64,000 bases of DNA. Origin: JAKIVR01 sp035933635. GTDB lineage: Archaea; Thermoplasmatota; Thermoplasmata; Lutacidiplasmatales; UBA184. The position numbers were made by a program, and so were the translations under genes. The notes below the pieces were generated by a model. It saw only the letters and a program-made list of their open reading frames with translations, had not been told where the DNA came from and ran no database searches. Of this stretch, positions 8,054 to 16,884 are shown in pieces. Each line of letters starts with the position of its first letter. Within the stretch, counting starts at the first letter, position 1. The DNA lies in assembly GCA_035933635.1 (NCBI GenBank), contig DASYYY010000009.1, forward strand, positions 124,001 to 188,000, in the 5' to 3' direction.

Positions 8054-8956
8054 CTAGGGGGCCGCAGCCTCGACCTCGATTACCGCGTGGAGTATCCCGT
8101 GGTCCCGCGCGAGGCGCCGCCGCAGCTCGGCGGCGACCTCCATCCCCTCCCGGATCGAGGTGTTGTCGACCCGGACGTGGGCCGTCATGCATACCAGCGT
8201 CGGGCAGACCGACCACACATGGAGGTCGTGTACCTCGGCGACGTGGGGTACCTCCCGGGCGGTCCGGGCGATCGCGTCGATCGAGAGGGTTCGGGGGGTC
8301 CGCTCGGTGAGCACCTCCCAGCCGTCCCGGAACAACGGGAGCGACTCGTAGACCAGGATCGCCGCAATCGCGACCGCCGCGACCGCGTCCGCGGCGCCCC
8401 AGGCGGGTCGGACGAGGAGCACCACCCCGGCCACCACCAGCGCCCCCGTGATGGCGAGGTCGCTGGCGAGATGGAGGAGGACCCCCCAGAGATTGAGGTC
8501 CCTCGCGCGGCGTGGAAGCCGGCCCAGGTTCGCGAGGCTGACCGCCCGCAGTCCAAGGGTGGGAAGCGCGACGGCGAGGATCCAGATCGGGACGACCGGG
8601 CCGCCGAAGCCGGTGCCGGCGACGAGGACGCTCGTGCCTTCGTACCCGAACAGCAGACCGGTCCCCAGGATCAGTGCCCCATTGAACAGCCCGGCGAACA
8701 CCTCGAACCGGTGGCGCCCGAACGTGTAGCTGTCGGTGGCCCCCGCACTGGTGGATCGGAGCGCGGCCCACGAGACGGCGAACGCGGCAATGTCCGGAAT
8801 GTTGTGGACGGCGTCGGCGGTAACGGCGAGGCTCCGGGAGTACCACGCCCCGACCGCTTCGATGACCAGGACCACCACCGACAGTTCGAGCGCGAGCCGG
8901 AGTCCCGAGAGCACCCGCTGCTCGGACTCGCCTTCGCCGTGGTGGAGTTCGGCCAT
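8054..8956 (-). CDS. Cation diffusion facilitator (zinc/divalent-metal exporter)
   Basis: A 300-residue CDF antiporter, which exports Zn2+ or a similar divalent metal in exchange for protons. Six membrane helices are predicted; helix 2 carries the metal site D48-A-V-H51-N-I-P-D55 and helix 5 has HLASD, the matching His/Asp pair. The cytoplasmic C-terminal domain (about 210-300) has VHDLHVWSVCP and AHVRVD, the usual dimerisation fold. DxxxD/HxxxD spacing fits the ZitB/CzcD group. The gene stands alone, with a TATA-like CCATAAATC at 9029-9021, some 70 nt upstream. Confidence 0.92.
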   Translation of the reverse strand: MAELHHGEGESEQRVLSGLRLALELSVVVLVIEAVGAWYSRSLAVTADAVHNIPDIAAFAVSWAALRSTSAGATDSYTFGRHRFEVFAGLFNGALILGTGLLFGYEGTSVLVAGTGFGGPVVPIWILAVALPTLGLRAVSLANLGRLPRRARDLNLWGVLLHLASDLAITGALVVAGVVLLVRPAWGAADAVAAVAIAAILVYESLPLFRDGWEVLTERTPRTLSIDAIARTAREVPHVAEVHDLHVWSVCPTLVCMTAHVRVDNTSIREGMEVAAELRRRLARDHGILHAVIEVEAAAP

Positions 8957-9139
8957 CGACCCTCGAGTTCCGACCGGGTGTCCCCGAGCGACCGTCCCGA
9001 CCGTACGAGTCCCGTGCCTCCGATTTATGGTACCTCGTCTCGCCGGACGAGAACATGGGTCCCTGACGGTTCCGCTTCCGGAGCGGGCCCGGCCGAATCC
9101 TTATGCCGCGCGGCGGGGTTCGCTGCTCTCCGAGGGGCC
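8957..9139. promoter_or_regulatory. Divergent promoter region between CDF and NfeD genes
   Basis: Minus-strand CCATAAATC (9029-9021) fits a TATA box for the CDF gene with a leader of about 45 nt. TTATG at 9101-9105 lies 37 nt before the GTG of the NfeD gene. I see nothing else in this spacer. Confidence 0.4.
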
Positions 9140-9619
9140 GTGGTCGATAGCGGGACGACGCTGGGATTGATCCTGATCATCGGTGGGCTCGTTCTGATCA
9201 CGTTCGAGTTCATCCACCCCGGCGCCTTCCTCCTGATCCCGGGGACCGTGGTCCTGGCCGGCGGGATCATGTACGTCGCGGTCCCGGGCTTCCTCACGGG
9301 GACCGTTTTCGGTCCGCTCATCGTGACGGGCGTCGGGATTCTCTCGATCTTCGTCACGCTGCCGTACTACCAGCACGTCGGGAAGATCCATCGTCCGATG
9401 AGCACGACCACCGACTCCCTCGAGGGCGAGGTCGGACTGGTGATCGCCGACGTCGTTCCGGACTCGACGCATGGCAAGGTGCGACTTCGCTCCGAGGTCT
9501 GGTCCGCCCGGGCCGAGCGACCCATTCCCATCGGGACCCGCGTCAAGGTCGTCGGCGGCGAGGGAGTGACCGTCTGGGTCAAGCCGCTGGACGTCGAGGC
9601 GCCGACCGCCACCGGCTAG
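9140..9619 (+). CDS. NfeD-family membrane protein
   Basis: A 159-residue protein of the short NfeD family. Three membrane segments occupy roughly residues 5-90 (LGLILIIGGLVLITFEFIHP, then GGIMYVAV and VTGVGILSIFV), followed by a soluble OB-fold with GEVGLVIADV, GKVRLRSEVW and IGTRVKVVGGEG, which is the NfeD C-terminal domain. NfeD proteins are paired with stomatin/slipin proteins, as here with the gene starting at 9925, and are thought to help build membrane microdomains. The GTG at 9140 follows a TATA-like element and gives the normal length. Confidence 0.88.
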   Translation: MVDSGTTLGLILIIGGLVLITFEFIHPGAFLLIPGTVVLAGGIMYVAVPGFLTGTVFGPLIVTGVGILSIFVTLPYYQHVGKIHRPMSTTTDSLEGEVGLVIADVVPDSTHGKVRLRSEVWSARAERPIPIGTRVKVVGGEGVTVWVKPLDVEAPTATG

Positions 9620-9924
9620 CGCCGGACGCGGGCGCTGTGCGCGCACACCGGATGCCGAAGCGCCACGCGGGATCTCGCAGGTCGGCCGCCTCGATCGTCG
9701 GCCGGATTCCCCGCCCCGGAATACCTGCTCGTACCCGGCTCCGTGCTCGGGGAGCCGTTCCCCGCGACCTTGCGCCTGAAGCCGGACAGCGGCGAGCACG
9801 TCAACCGTCGTCGGCGATCTGGGGAGTGACATCCGTTGCGGCGGGCGAAGGAGTAATGGCGGTGCGGGCCACGACCGAGCCGCCGCTACGGGACGCCGAA
9901 CCGGGGTAGCGAGGAGAAGCACAC
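9620..9924. other. Gene-free spacer between NfeD and slipin genes
   Basis: About 300 nt with no convincing gene. The open frames here give arginine-rich translations typical of shadow frames, and no tRNA arms are visible. GAGGAG lies about 8 nt before the slipin ATG and could be its ribosome binding site; AGTAATGG near 9853 is a weak AT island. Confidence 0.4.
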
Positions 9925-11190
9925 ATGGTCGATGCGGGCACCGCCGCCGGGCTGGCCGTACTGGGCGTCATCATCCTCATCGCGATCATCATCGTCCTGT
10001 CCCGCGCCATCCACACCGTCTCGCCCTACCAGCAGGGGGTCGTGACCCTCTTCGGGTCGTACAAACGGATCCTCAATCCGGGGTTCAACGTCGTCAGCCC
10101 GCTCGCCCGCGTCGTCCTCGTGGACCTGCGGACGCAGGTGCTCGAGGTACCCCGCCAAGAGGTCATCACCAAGGACAACTCGCCGACGAACGTCGACGCG
10201 ATCATCTACATCAAGGTCGTCGACGCGCCCCGCGCCATCTTCCAGGTCCAGGACTTTCACGTGGCGACCGTCGCCCTCGCCCAGACCACCCTTCGGTCGG
10301 TCATCGGCGACATGGAGCTCGATGAGGTGCTCTACAACCGCGAGCGGATCAACACCCGTCTCCGCGACATCCTCGACGAGGCGACCGACCGCTGGGGGGT
10401 CCGGGTCGAGGCGGTGGAGATCAAGGAGGTCGACCCGGTCGGCCCCGTCAAGGCCGCGATGGAGGAGCAGACCTCGGCCGAGCGGCAGCGACGCGCCGCG
10501 GTCCTTCGGGCCGACGGTGAGAAGCGGAGCGCTATCCTGGTCGCCGAGGGTCAGAAGCGTTCCCGCATCCTTCAGGCCGAGGGAGTACGGCAGTCCCAGA
10601 TCCTCGAGGCCGAGGGCGCCCGGATGGCGACCATCCTGGAGGCCCAGGGCGAGTCGCTGCGGTTGCGCATCCTGGCCCTCGGTGCCGGCACGCTCGACGC
10701 CAAGGCGCTCACGGTCCTCTCGCTCGACACGATGGGCACAATGGCGAACGGCCAGGCGACGAAGATCATCTTCCCGTTCGAGATCTCCCGCCTGATGGAA
10801 GGGGCGTCGGAGTACCTCGGGGTCTCGCGGACGGTGCCCGACCGGCAGTTGAACAACTTTGCCGACCTGACCCAGCAGATCGGGAACGTCGACGACGTCC
10901 TCGGACCGATCCCCAAGCAGACCGAGCTGATGTCCGAGATCAAGAGCATCGAGGACGAGATCAAGGCCGACGCCGACGCGTCCACCGCCATGGTCGAGCC
11001 CGGCATCGCGGGCAAGGGGGACGACGAGCCGACGGTGAAGGCGGCGCCGAAGAGCAGCCTGCCGACGACGCACGCTCCGATCTTCGCGACCGCGGCTCCG
11101 CCCGGACCCTCTCCCGGGGTGACCTCCCCGCCTCCGCCCCCTACCACAACGGACCCCAAGCGGAAGCCACCTCCGCCCCCGTCGGCCTGA
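9925..11190 (+). CDS. Stomatin/slipin-type SPFH protein
   Basis: A 421-residue member of the SPFH family. An N-terminal membrane helix (about 8-30) precedes the SPFH domain (about 35-200) with VSPYQQGVVTLFG, NPGFNVVSP and DNSPTNVDAIIYIKV, and a coiled-coil region rich in ERQRRA, DGEKRS and EGQKRS repeats (about 185-250). The last 80 residues are a Pro/Thr-rich tail ending in PPPPP segments, longer than in most slipins. Slipins assemble into membrane rings or scaffolds and pair with NfeD, whose gene lies just upstream. The next gene starts one base after its stop, so they are likely co-transcribed. Confidence 0.92.
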   Translation: MVDAGTAAGLAVLGVIILIAIIIVLSRAIHTVSPYQQGVVTLFGSYKRILNPGFNVVSPLARVVLVDLRTQVLEVPRQEVITKDNSPTNVDAIIYIKVVDAPRAIFQVQDFHVATVALAQTTLRSVIGDMELDEVLYNRERINTRLRDILDEATDRWGVRVEAVEIKEVDPVGPVKAAMEEQTSAERQRRAAVLRADGEKRSAILVAEGQKRSRILQAEGVRQSQILEAEGARMATILEAQGESLRLRILALGAGTLDAKALTVLSLDTMGTMANGQATKIIFPFEISRLMEGASEYLGVSRTVPDRQLNNFADLTQQIGNVDDVLGPIPKQTELMSEIKSIEDEIKADADASTAMVEPGIAGKGDDEPTVKAAPKSSLPTTHAPIFATAAPPGPSPGVTSPPPPPTTTDPKRKPPPPPSA

Positions 11191-11191
11191 C

Positions 11192-12490
11192 GTGTCTCCG
11201 GACGACCCGGCCCCCACCGCCGTGGTGCGCGCTCCGTTCGTTTCCACGCTGGGACGCTGGTATCGCTGGTGGAACCCGCTCCGTCTGCTGACGGTCGTCC
11301 TGGCCGGACTGGCCGCGGTCGGAGCCTGGCTGCTCGGGGTCCCGGTCGTCCTCGCCCAGATCACGATCGTCCCGCTCGCCGCGGCGGTCACCGACCTGGC
11401 GTTCTCGACCATGAGGTGGCGGCGCCTGCGGGTGCCGTGGGCCGGAATCGCGACGGGCCTGTTCGTCGCGCTGTTGATCCCGCCGCAGGGGCTTCCGGGG
11501 CTGGGCGGCAGCTCGGCGCTGCTGGTCGCCGCCGGATCCGTCGCCGTCCTCGCGGTGGTCGTCAAGCACCTCTTCCGCTTCCGCGAGCGGCCCTGGGTCA
11601 ATCCCGCCGCCTTCGCGCTGGTAACGGCGGGTCTCCTGTTCGGGATCACACCGGCGTGGTGGGGGGCGGTGAGCCTCCCGGCCGTACTCGTGGGCGGAAT
11701 GATCCTCAACCTCCGGGCGTGGCGCCGGTGGAGCTTGCCGGTCGCGTTCTTCGCGACCTACTCCGGACTGGTCGTGGCGCACTACGCGCTGCTGTTCGGG
11801 ACGGGGAACCTCCGGCTGCTCGGGCTGAGCGTGCTCGATCCCTCGGTCCTCTTCTTCACCCTGTTCATGCTGGTCGAGCCGAGGACCGCCCCGACCGATC
11901 CGGGCCTGAGGCCGATCTACGCTGCCGGCGTCGGGGTCCTCGCCGTCCTGTTCGGCTTCTTGATCCCGGGCGCCGGGACCGTGGTCACCGCCGACAGTTT
12001 GCTGCTGGCCCTGGTGCTCGGGAACCTCCTCGTGATCCCGCTCCGCCGGTCCACCGTCGTCTCTCCCCGGCCCACCCCGACGCGGGCCCTGCCCGCCGCT
12101 CGAGCGCGCGTTCATTGGGGTCTGGCCGAGCAATCGGTCGCGGTGTTCGCAGCGTTCGTCGTCCTGGCGGTGTCCGTGAGCGCGGTGCATCCGGTGTCGA
12201 CGGCCTCGGGACCGCCGTCGCACGTGGTCATCGCCTCGTGCACCCAGGACAACCGGACGATCCCCGCCTCGACGCTGTCCGCGCTCCACAGTCGGCTCGG
12301 GCCCTCGGTCATCTTCCAGTACGACCCGAACTCCGGAGCCACCGTGTTCTACGACCCGGTCAACCACGTGACCGTCTACGAGACCGACCTCTTCGAGGAC
12401 TACGGACAGGCCGAGTTCAACGGGGACGACAGCGTCCTCGCCCAGGGCTGCTCCCTCTCGGGAGGATCGGCCAGCGGATCCGCCGGCTGA
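11192..12490 (+). CDS. RnfD/NqrB-like membrane protein with extracellular C-terminal domain
   Basis: A 432-residue polytopic protein. Residues up to about 290 hold eight to ten hydrophobic helices with NPLRLLTVV at the start, GLFVALLIPP, RPWVNPAAFAL and LDPSVLFFTLFML followed by VEPRTAP, which match the RnfD/NqrB (NQR2_RnfD_RnfE) family, the flavin-carrying membrane subunits of ion-pumping redox complexes. I cannot find the S/T-GAT flavinylation motif, and no other rnf gene lies nearby. After one more helix (about 320-340) comes a roughly 90-residue non-cytoplasmic domain with cysteines and an acidic face. Its role is open: a redox or ion-transport remnant is possible. The GTG lies one base after the slipin stop. 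Confidence 0.7.
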   Translation: MSPDDPAPTAVVRAPFVSTLGRWYRWWNPLRLLTVVLAGLAAVGAWLLGVPVVLAQITIVPLAAAVTDLAFSTMRWRRLRVPWAGIATGLFVALLIPPQGLPGLGGSSALLVAAGSVAVLAVVVKHLFRFRERPWVNPAAFALVTAGLLFGITPAWWGAVSLPAVLVGGMILNLRAWRRWSLPVAFFATYSGLVVAHYALLFGTGNLRLLGLSVLDPSVLFFTLFMLVEPRTAPTDPGLRPIYAAGVGVLAVLFGFLIPGAGTVVTADSLLLALVLGNLLVIPLRRSTVVSPRPTPTRALPAARARVHWGLAEQSVAVFAAFVVLAVSVSAVHPVSTASGPPSHVVIASCTQDNRTIPASTLSALHSRLGPSVIFQYDPNSGATVFYDPVNHVTVYETDLFEDYGQAEFNGDDSVLAQGCSLSGGSASGSAG

Positions 12491-12632
12491 TCCGCGCCCA
12501 GCCTACCGGACCTTTACCTACCGACCTTCCGCGGCCGTCTCCGCCGGGCCCACGCGGATCCCTTCACCGAAGTCCGTCGTGGGCCGACCCGCGAGCCGAC
12601 GACCTGCCGCGGAGAATCGTCTCCGTGGGCAC

Positions 12633-12639
12633 TTTTATC
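12633..12639 (+). promoter_or_regulatory. TATA box of the enoyl-CoA hydratase gene
   Basis: TTTTATC is centred 25 nt before the ATG at 12661, favouring that start over the in-frame ATG at 12649 and suggesting a leaderless mRNA. Confidence 0.55.
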
Positions 12640-12660
12640 GCACCGGTAATGCCCCGGACC

Positions 12661-13470
12661 ATGAGCGGAGCCCAGCCTGCAGTACTGGTGGACCGGCGCG
12701 GCTCGGTCGTCGAGATTCGGCTGAACCGGCCGGAGCAGCTCAACGCGTTGGACGTGCCCACCTTCCAGGAGTTCCGCGCCCACCTCGGACGTGCGGCGCG
12801 GGACGACTCGGTACGGGCGGTGATCCTGACCGGTGCGGGCCGGGCCTTCTCGGCCGGGGGCGATGTGGCCGCGATGGAGCGAGCGTCGGAGGCGGGTACC
12901 CTTCCCCAGTTCTTCCACGACCTCACCGGTGAACAGGAGCTGGCGGTCCGAGAGATCCTGTCCATGTCCAAGCCGGTCCTGGCCGCCCTGCCGGGGGTTG
13001 CCGCGGGCGGGGGCCTCTCCCTGGCGCTCGCGGCGGACTGGCGGATCGGGACACCCGAGACCCTCCTTGTGCCCGCCTTCCCCAGTTTGGGGGCCGTCCC
13101 GGACGGTGGGCTCACCTACCTCCTGCCCCATTTCCTCGGGATCGGACTCGCCCAGGAGCTGCTCTTCACCGCCGCGCGCGTGCCCGCCGAACAGGCGCGC
13201 CATATGGCGCTCCTGCACGAGATCGTCGACGGCAAGGAGCTCGGTGCACGGTCCTGGGCGCGGGCCGACGAGCTGGCGACCGGTCCGACGTTCGCCTACG
13301 GATGGATGAAGCGGCTGATGGTGGCCGCGTTCTCCGGCTCGCTCGAGACCCAGCTGGCGCTCGAGCGTCGCGGGGCGGTCGAGGCGGCCTCCCGCCACGA
13401 ATTGCCCGAGGGGATCAGGGCGTTCCGTGCAAAGCGGCGCCCGGACTTTCCGCGGTCGAAACCGACGTAG
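12661..13470 (+). CDS. Enoyl-CoA hydratase/isomerase family protein
   Basis: A 269-residue crotonase-fold enzyme acting on CoA thioesters. The CoA-binding/oxyanion segment GAGRAFSAGGDVAAM and the second oxyanion segment LPGVAAGGGLSLALAADW are clear; the position that holds Glu in many hydratases lies in FPSLGAVPDGGLTYLLP, so the enzyme may be an isomerase or hydratase of the PaaG/EchA type. It is not in an operon with beta-oxidation genes, so the substrate is unknown. Its 3' end overlaps the convergent GNAT gene by 56 nt. Confidence 0.88.
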   Translation: MSGAQPAVLVDRRGSVVEIRLNRPEQLNALDVPTFQEFRAHLGRAARDDSVRAVILTGAGRAFSAGGDVAAMERASEAGTLPQFFHDLTGEQELAVREILSMSKPVLAALPGVAAGGGLSLALAADWRIGTPETLLVPAFPSLGAVPDGGLTYLLPHFLGIGLAQELLFTAARVPAEQARHMALLHEIVDGKELGARSWARADELATGPTFAYGWMKRLMVAAFSGSLETQLALERRGAVEAASRHELPEGIRAFRAKRRPDFPRSKPT

Positions 13471-14101
13471 GGTGGGCCCGATCGGCCCCGGGTGCACCCC
13501 CTGCGGCGAGCCGGAGCTCGAGGCGGGCACGAACCGCCGGCCACTCGCTGGCGACGATCCCGTAGACGTAGGAACTCCGGAAGGTGCCGTCCCGACGCAC
13601 CATATGCTCGCGAAGAAGGGCTTCCTTCAGTGCGCCCAACCGCTCGATCGCCCTCTGGGAGCGCACATTGCGCTCATCGGTGCGAAGCTCGACCCGATGG
13701 CAGCCCTCGGTCTCGAAGGCATGTCGAAGGAGCATCAGCTTCGACTCCGTGTTCACCGCGGTCCGCCAGCGGGCCCGCGCGTACCACGTCCCCCCGATCT
13801 CGACGCAGCGGTCCTCGCGCAGGATGTGCAGGTACCGCGTCATACCGATCGGCTCCAGCCCCGGGACGGCGAGCACGGTGAAGGCCAGGTCCGTCCCCGC
13901 GGCCTGACGGTCGAGAAGGGTCTGGATCAGCGCGCGCATCCGCTCGGGACCCCGGGAGTCGCCGGCGTGGAGGTATTCCCAGATCTCCGGCGAATCACCG
14001 GCGCGCACGAGCGCTTCCAGATGGCCGTGCGAAAGCGGAGCAAGGCAGACCTGCCGGCCCTGCAGGATCACGGGGGGCCGGAACGCCATCGAGCCCGACA
14101 T
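13415..14101 (-). CDS. RimJ/RimL-like GNAT acetyltransferase
   Basis: A 228-residue acetyltransferase of the RimJ/RimL type (Acetyltransf_3), enzymes that acetylate protein N-termini or small molecules. Diagnostic segments are LEALVRAGDSPEIWEYL, EIGGTWYARARWRTAVNTE, and VELRTDERNVRSQRAIERLG with GTFRSSYVYGI near the end. Length is slightly above the family norm because of a Pro/Ala-rich tail of about 35 residues that overlaps the hydratase gene on the other strand. The target is unknown. Confidence 0.87.
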   Translation of the reverse strand: MSGSMAFRPPVILQGRQVCLAPLSHGHLEALVRAGDSPEIWEYLHAGDSRGPERMRALIQTLLDRQAAGTDLAFTVLAVPGLEPIGMTRYLHILREDRCVEIGGTWYARARWRTAVNTESKLMLLRHAFETEGCHRVELRTDERNVRSQRAIERLGALKEALLREHMVRRDGTFRSSYVYGIVASEWPAVRARLELRLAAGGAPGADRAHPTSVSTAESPGAALHGTP

Positions 14102-14204
14102 CCCCCACCTCCCCGGCGCGGGCCGTACCGGCGCGGTTGAAACGTGTTGCGGAGGTCGTTGCTCGACGGTGGGGAAGCCTCCCGCACGTCGGGGGCGGGG
14201 GCCG

Positions 14205-14212
14205 TTAAATAA
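14205..14212 (+). promoter_or_regulatory. Promoter of the complex I operon
   Basis: TTAAATAA is the strongest AT island in this region and lies about 52 nt before the GTG of nuoA, giving an expected leader of roughly 25 nt. No other good promoter is seen until after the polyprenyl synthase gene, so this probably drives all 13 genes. Confidence 0.6.
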
Positions 14213-14262
14213 TGACCCGAGGTGGTACGGCCGCTCTCGCTGAGTAGACGGAGGTACGAACC

Positions 14263-14625
14263 GTGGACAGCGTCACTCTGTTCCTCGTGTTCGCCGCGAT
14301 CGCCGTGGTCTTCGGGGTCGGCTCGATCGTCGCGAACCGGATGTTGGGCGCGCGCCCGCGCCGCGCCTACCTGCAGGCGATGACCTACGAGTGCGGGCAG
14401 GAAGCCGAGGGCGAGGCCCAGATCGACTTCCCCACTCAGCACTACACCTTCGCGATCGTGTTCGTGGCCGTCGATGTCATCGGCTTCATCCTGGCGCTCT
14501 GGGGGCTGACGTTCCGGACGCTGCAGACGGACTGGGTCCCGACCTTCATCGCGTTCGGCTTCGCCGCGTTGGCCCTCGTGGGAATCTACTACGCCCTGTC
14601 GGGCGAGAAGAAGTGGGTCGTATGA
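14263..14625 (+). CDS. nuoA: Complex I subunit A (ND3)
   Basis: A 120-residue, three-helix membrane subunit. The conserved loop AMTYECGQEAEGEAQIDF contains the Cys that sits near the quinone site in ND3, followed by QHYTFAIVFVAVDVIGF. Length is normal. Its GTG start is 50 nt after a TTAAATAA promoter and its stop overlaps nuoB (ATGA). It opens the operon nuoA-B-C-D-H-I-J-K-L-M-N. Confidence 0.95.
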   Translation: MDSVTLFLVFAAIAVVFGVGSIVANRMLGARPRRAYLQAMTYECGQEAEGEAQIDFPTQHYTFAIVFVAVDVIGFILALWGLTFRTLQTDWVPTFIAFGFAALALVGIYYALSGEKKWVV

Positions 14626-15227
14626 CGGCCTCGACCACGCCCGTACCGCCCAAGGTGCTCGTCCCGCCCACCGGTGCGGAGCTGCCGATGGCCGAGGCCG
14701 CGGTCCCCTTCATCGAGATCGAGACGCTCCGGGCGCAGCAGTTCATCCCCGCCGCCCGCGAGGCGCTCACCTCGCTGGTCGCCGAGCAGACCCACGAGAA
14801 GCTCATCCGGCCGGTCTTCAACTGGGCCGGACGAAATTCGCTGTTCCCGCTCCACTGGGGGCTGGCCTGCTGCGCGATCGAGTTCGCCGCGGCCTTCGGC
14901 GCCCGCTGGGACGCCGAGCGGTTCGGCGTCGTCCCGCGCTCCTCGCCGCGCCAGTGTGACCTCCTGATCGTCAACGGCACCGTCACCTGGAAGGTCGCCC
15001 ACAAGCTCATCGCGCTCTACGAGCAGATGCCCGAGCCCAAGTGGGTGATCGCCATGGGCAACTGCGCGACCGGTGGCGGTCCGTTCCGGACCGCGTACTC
15101 GGTCGTCCCCGGGGTCGACAAGCTCGTACCCGTCGATGTGTACATCGCCGGGTGCCCGCCGCGGCCCGAGGCGATGCTGGACGGGATCCTTCGTCTGGAG
15201 CAACTGATCAAGGAGCGGCACGAGTAG
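14622..15227 (+). CDS. nuoB: Complex I subunit B (PSST, cluster N2)
   Basis: A 201-residue peripheral subunit that holds the terminal [4Fe-4S] cluster N2, which passes electrons to quinone. The four ligands are visible as Cys83-Cys84 (LACCAIEF), Cys148 (AMGNCAT) and Cys178 (AGCPPRPE). The N-terminal 60 residues are an extension with no clear motif. The ATG overlaps the nuoA stop; the next gene follows 18 nt later. Confidence 0.95.
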   Translation: MTASTTPVPPKVLVPPTGAELPMAEAAVPFIEIETLRAQQFIPAAREALTSLVAEQTHEKLIRPVFNWAGRNSLFPLHWGLACCAIEFAAAFGARWDAERFGVVPRSSPRQCDLLIVNGTVTWKVAHKLIALYEQMPEPKWVIAMGNCATGGGPFRTAYSVVPGVDKLVPVDVYIAGCPPRPEAMLDGILRLEQLIKERHE

Positions 15228-15245
15228 GGCCGCCGGCCCCGGGGA

Positions 15246-15740
15246 ATGGACTTGGCCGACGGACTTACCACCGAGCAGTTGGCCGGTCGTCTGAAGGAAC
15301 GGTTCCCCGCCGGCATCACCGCCGTCGAGCCGTTCGGCGGCACGCTCGGCCGTGTGCGGTTCGACGCGTCGCTGGTGCTGGAGCTGCTGCGCGAGATGCG
15401 CGATGTCCACACGTTCACGCACCTCGCCATGGTCGCCGCGATCGACTGGGAGAAGGAGCGCGAGGTGCTCTACACCCTCTGGTCGGACGAGCGCCGCGCC
15501 TACGTCCACCTCTCGACGATGGTCCCCGCCGCCTCGCCGCACCTCGAGAGCGCCACTCCGGTGTTCCCCTCGGCCGATTGGCACGAGCGCGAGGCCTGGG
15601 AGCTCGTCGACGTGACCTTCGACCACCACCCGGACCTGCGCAACCTGCTGCTCCCGACCGGCTACAAGTTCCACCCGCTGCTCCGCTCGTTCAAGCTCCA
15701 CGAGCCCGAGGAGCTGGAGGTGAAGGTGCGCGATGTCTGA
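15246..15740 (+). CDS. nuoC: Complex I subunit C (30 kDa)
   Basis: A 164-residue peripheral-arm subunit. FTHLAMVAAIDW, the acidic WHEREAWELVDVTFDHHPDL (the family signature E-R-E-x-x-D/E-x-x-G region, here with V-D-V) and LLLPTGYKFHPL identify it. It is separate from nuoD, not fused, and overlaps it by 8 nt. It forms the link between NuoB/I and NuoD. Confidence 0.93.
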   Translation: MDLADGLTTEQLAGRLKERFPAGITAVEPFGGTLGRVRFDASLVLELLREMRDVHTFTHLAMVAAIDWEKEREVLYTLWSDERRAYVHLSTMVPAASPHLESATPVFPSADWHEREAWELVDVTFDHHPDLRNLLLPTGYKFHPLLRSFKLHEPEELEVKVRDV

Positions 15741-16878
15741 CATGTGGATCAACATGGGGCCGCAGCACCCCATGACGCACGGGCTGTGGAACCTCCGCGT
15801 CCACATCGACGGCGAGCTCATCCTGGACGTCGACCCCGAGATGGGCTACCTCCACCGGGGGATCGAGAAGATCTCGGAGGACCGGCACTACAACGAGGTC
15901 GTGACGCTGATGGACCGATGCTGCTACGTCGCCGGGATGAGCTGGGAGTCGGTCTACATCCTCGGGGCCGAGCAGGCGCTCTCGGTCGTACCGCCGGAGC
16001 GCGCCCGCTGGATCCGGATGCTGAGCGACGAGTTCCAGCGCATCGGCTCGCACCTGATGTGGTACGCCGCGTTCGTCCAGGACCTCGGGCTGATGTCCCC
16101 GTTCCTGTACGGGATGCGGGACCGGGACCTCGTCCTCGACCTCTTCCAGAGCTACACCGGTGCCCGGATGACCTACGAGTACCAGCGGGTGGGCGGGGTG
16201 CGCAACGACCTGCCGCTCGGCTTTACCGACCGCGCCCGCAAGGTCTGCGACTGGCTGATGGACCGGTTCGTCGAGTACGACCGGCTCTGCCTGGGTTCGG
16301 AGATCTTCCGCAAGCGCTGCGATGACCTCGGCAAGCTCAGCGCGAACGACTGCGTGCGGCTCGGCGTCACCGGTCCGATGCTCCGTTCGGCCGGCTCCAA
16401 GCGCGACCTCCGCCGCGACCGGCCCTACCATGCCTACGACCAAGTCGCCTTCGAGGTCGCGGTCGCCGACGCCGCGGACGTGACCGCGCGCTACCTCGTC
16501 CGGATGGAGGAGCTCCGCCAGTCGGTCCACATCGTGCGCCAGTCGCTCGACTGGCTCGACCGGCATCCCGGCCCGGTGATGGCCGAGAAGGTCCCCCGCT
16601 GGCTCGGCGCACCGTACGCACCGGTCGGGAAGGAGGGCTACCTGCTCAAGCGCAACTATCCCAAGGGGCTCGGGTTCGCCGCCATCGAGGAGCCCCACGG
16701 CGAGGCGCTGAGCTACATCGTCAACGACGGCGGAGAGCACCCGTACCGGGCGAAGTTCAAGTCACCGGTCTTCGTCAACATCTCGGCCGCCAAGCACTAC
16801 CTCGTCGGATACCACGTCGCCGACATCCCTCCGATCATGGGCAGCGTCGACGTCTGCGTCGGCGAGGTGGACCGGTAG
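15733..16878 (+). CDS. nuoD: Complex I subunit D (49 kDa)
   Basis: A 381-residue subunit that forms the quinone pocket with NuoB. Typical segments are NMGPQHPMTHG at the N-terminus (with the quinone-binding His), GYLHRGIEKI, and SVDVCVGEVDR at the C-terminus. The Ni-binding cysteines of related hydrogenases are absent, as expected for a quinone-reducing complex rather than a membrane hydrogenase. Length is normal. Confidence 0.95.
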   Translation: MSDMWINMGPQHPMTHGLWNLRVHIDGELILDVDPEMGYLHRGIEKISEDRHYNEVVTLMDRCCYVAGMSWESVYILGAEQALSVVPPERARWIRMLSDEFQRIGSHLMWYAAFVQDLGLMSPFLYGMRDRDLVLDLFQSYTGARMTYEYQRVGGVRNDLPLGFTDRARKVCDWLMDRFVEYDRLCLGSEIFRKRCDDLGKLSANDCVRLGVTGPMLRSAGSKRDLRRDRPYHAYDQVAFEVAVADAADVTARYLVRMEELRQSVHIVRQSLDWLDRHPGPVMAEKVPRWLGAPYAPVGKEGYLLKRNYPKGLGFAAIEEPHGEALSYIVNDGGEHPYRAKFKSPVFVNISAAKHYLVGYHVADIPPIMGSVDVCVGEVDR

Positions 16879-16884
16879 ACCGCC

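Noticed and set aside
9637..9909. 90-codon frame between NfeD and slipin
   Set aside because: Arg-rich shadow-like composition, no promoter, and no family resemblance.
13415..13470. Overlap of the enoyl-CoA hydratase and GNAT 3' ends as a sign of a broken gene
   Set aside because: Both proteins have complete family domains; the overlap affects only low-complexity tails of convergent genes.
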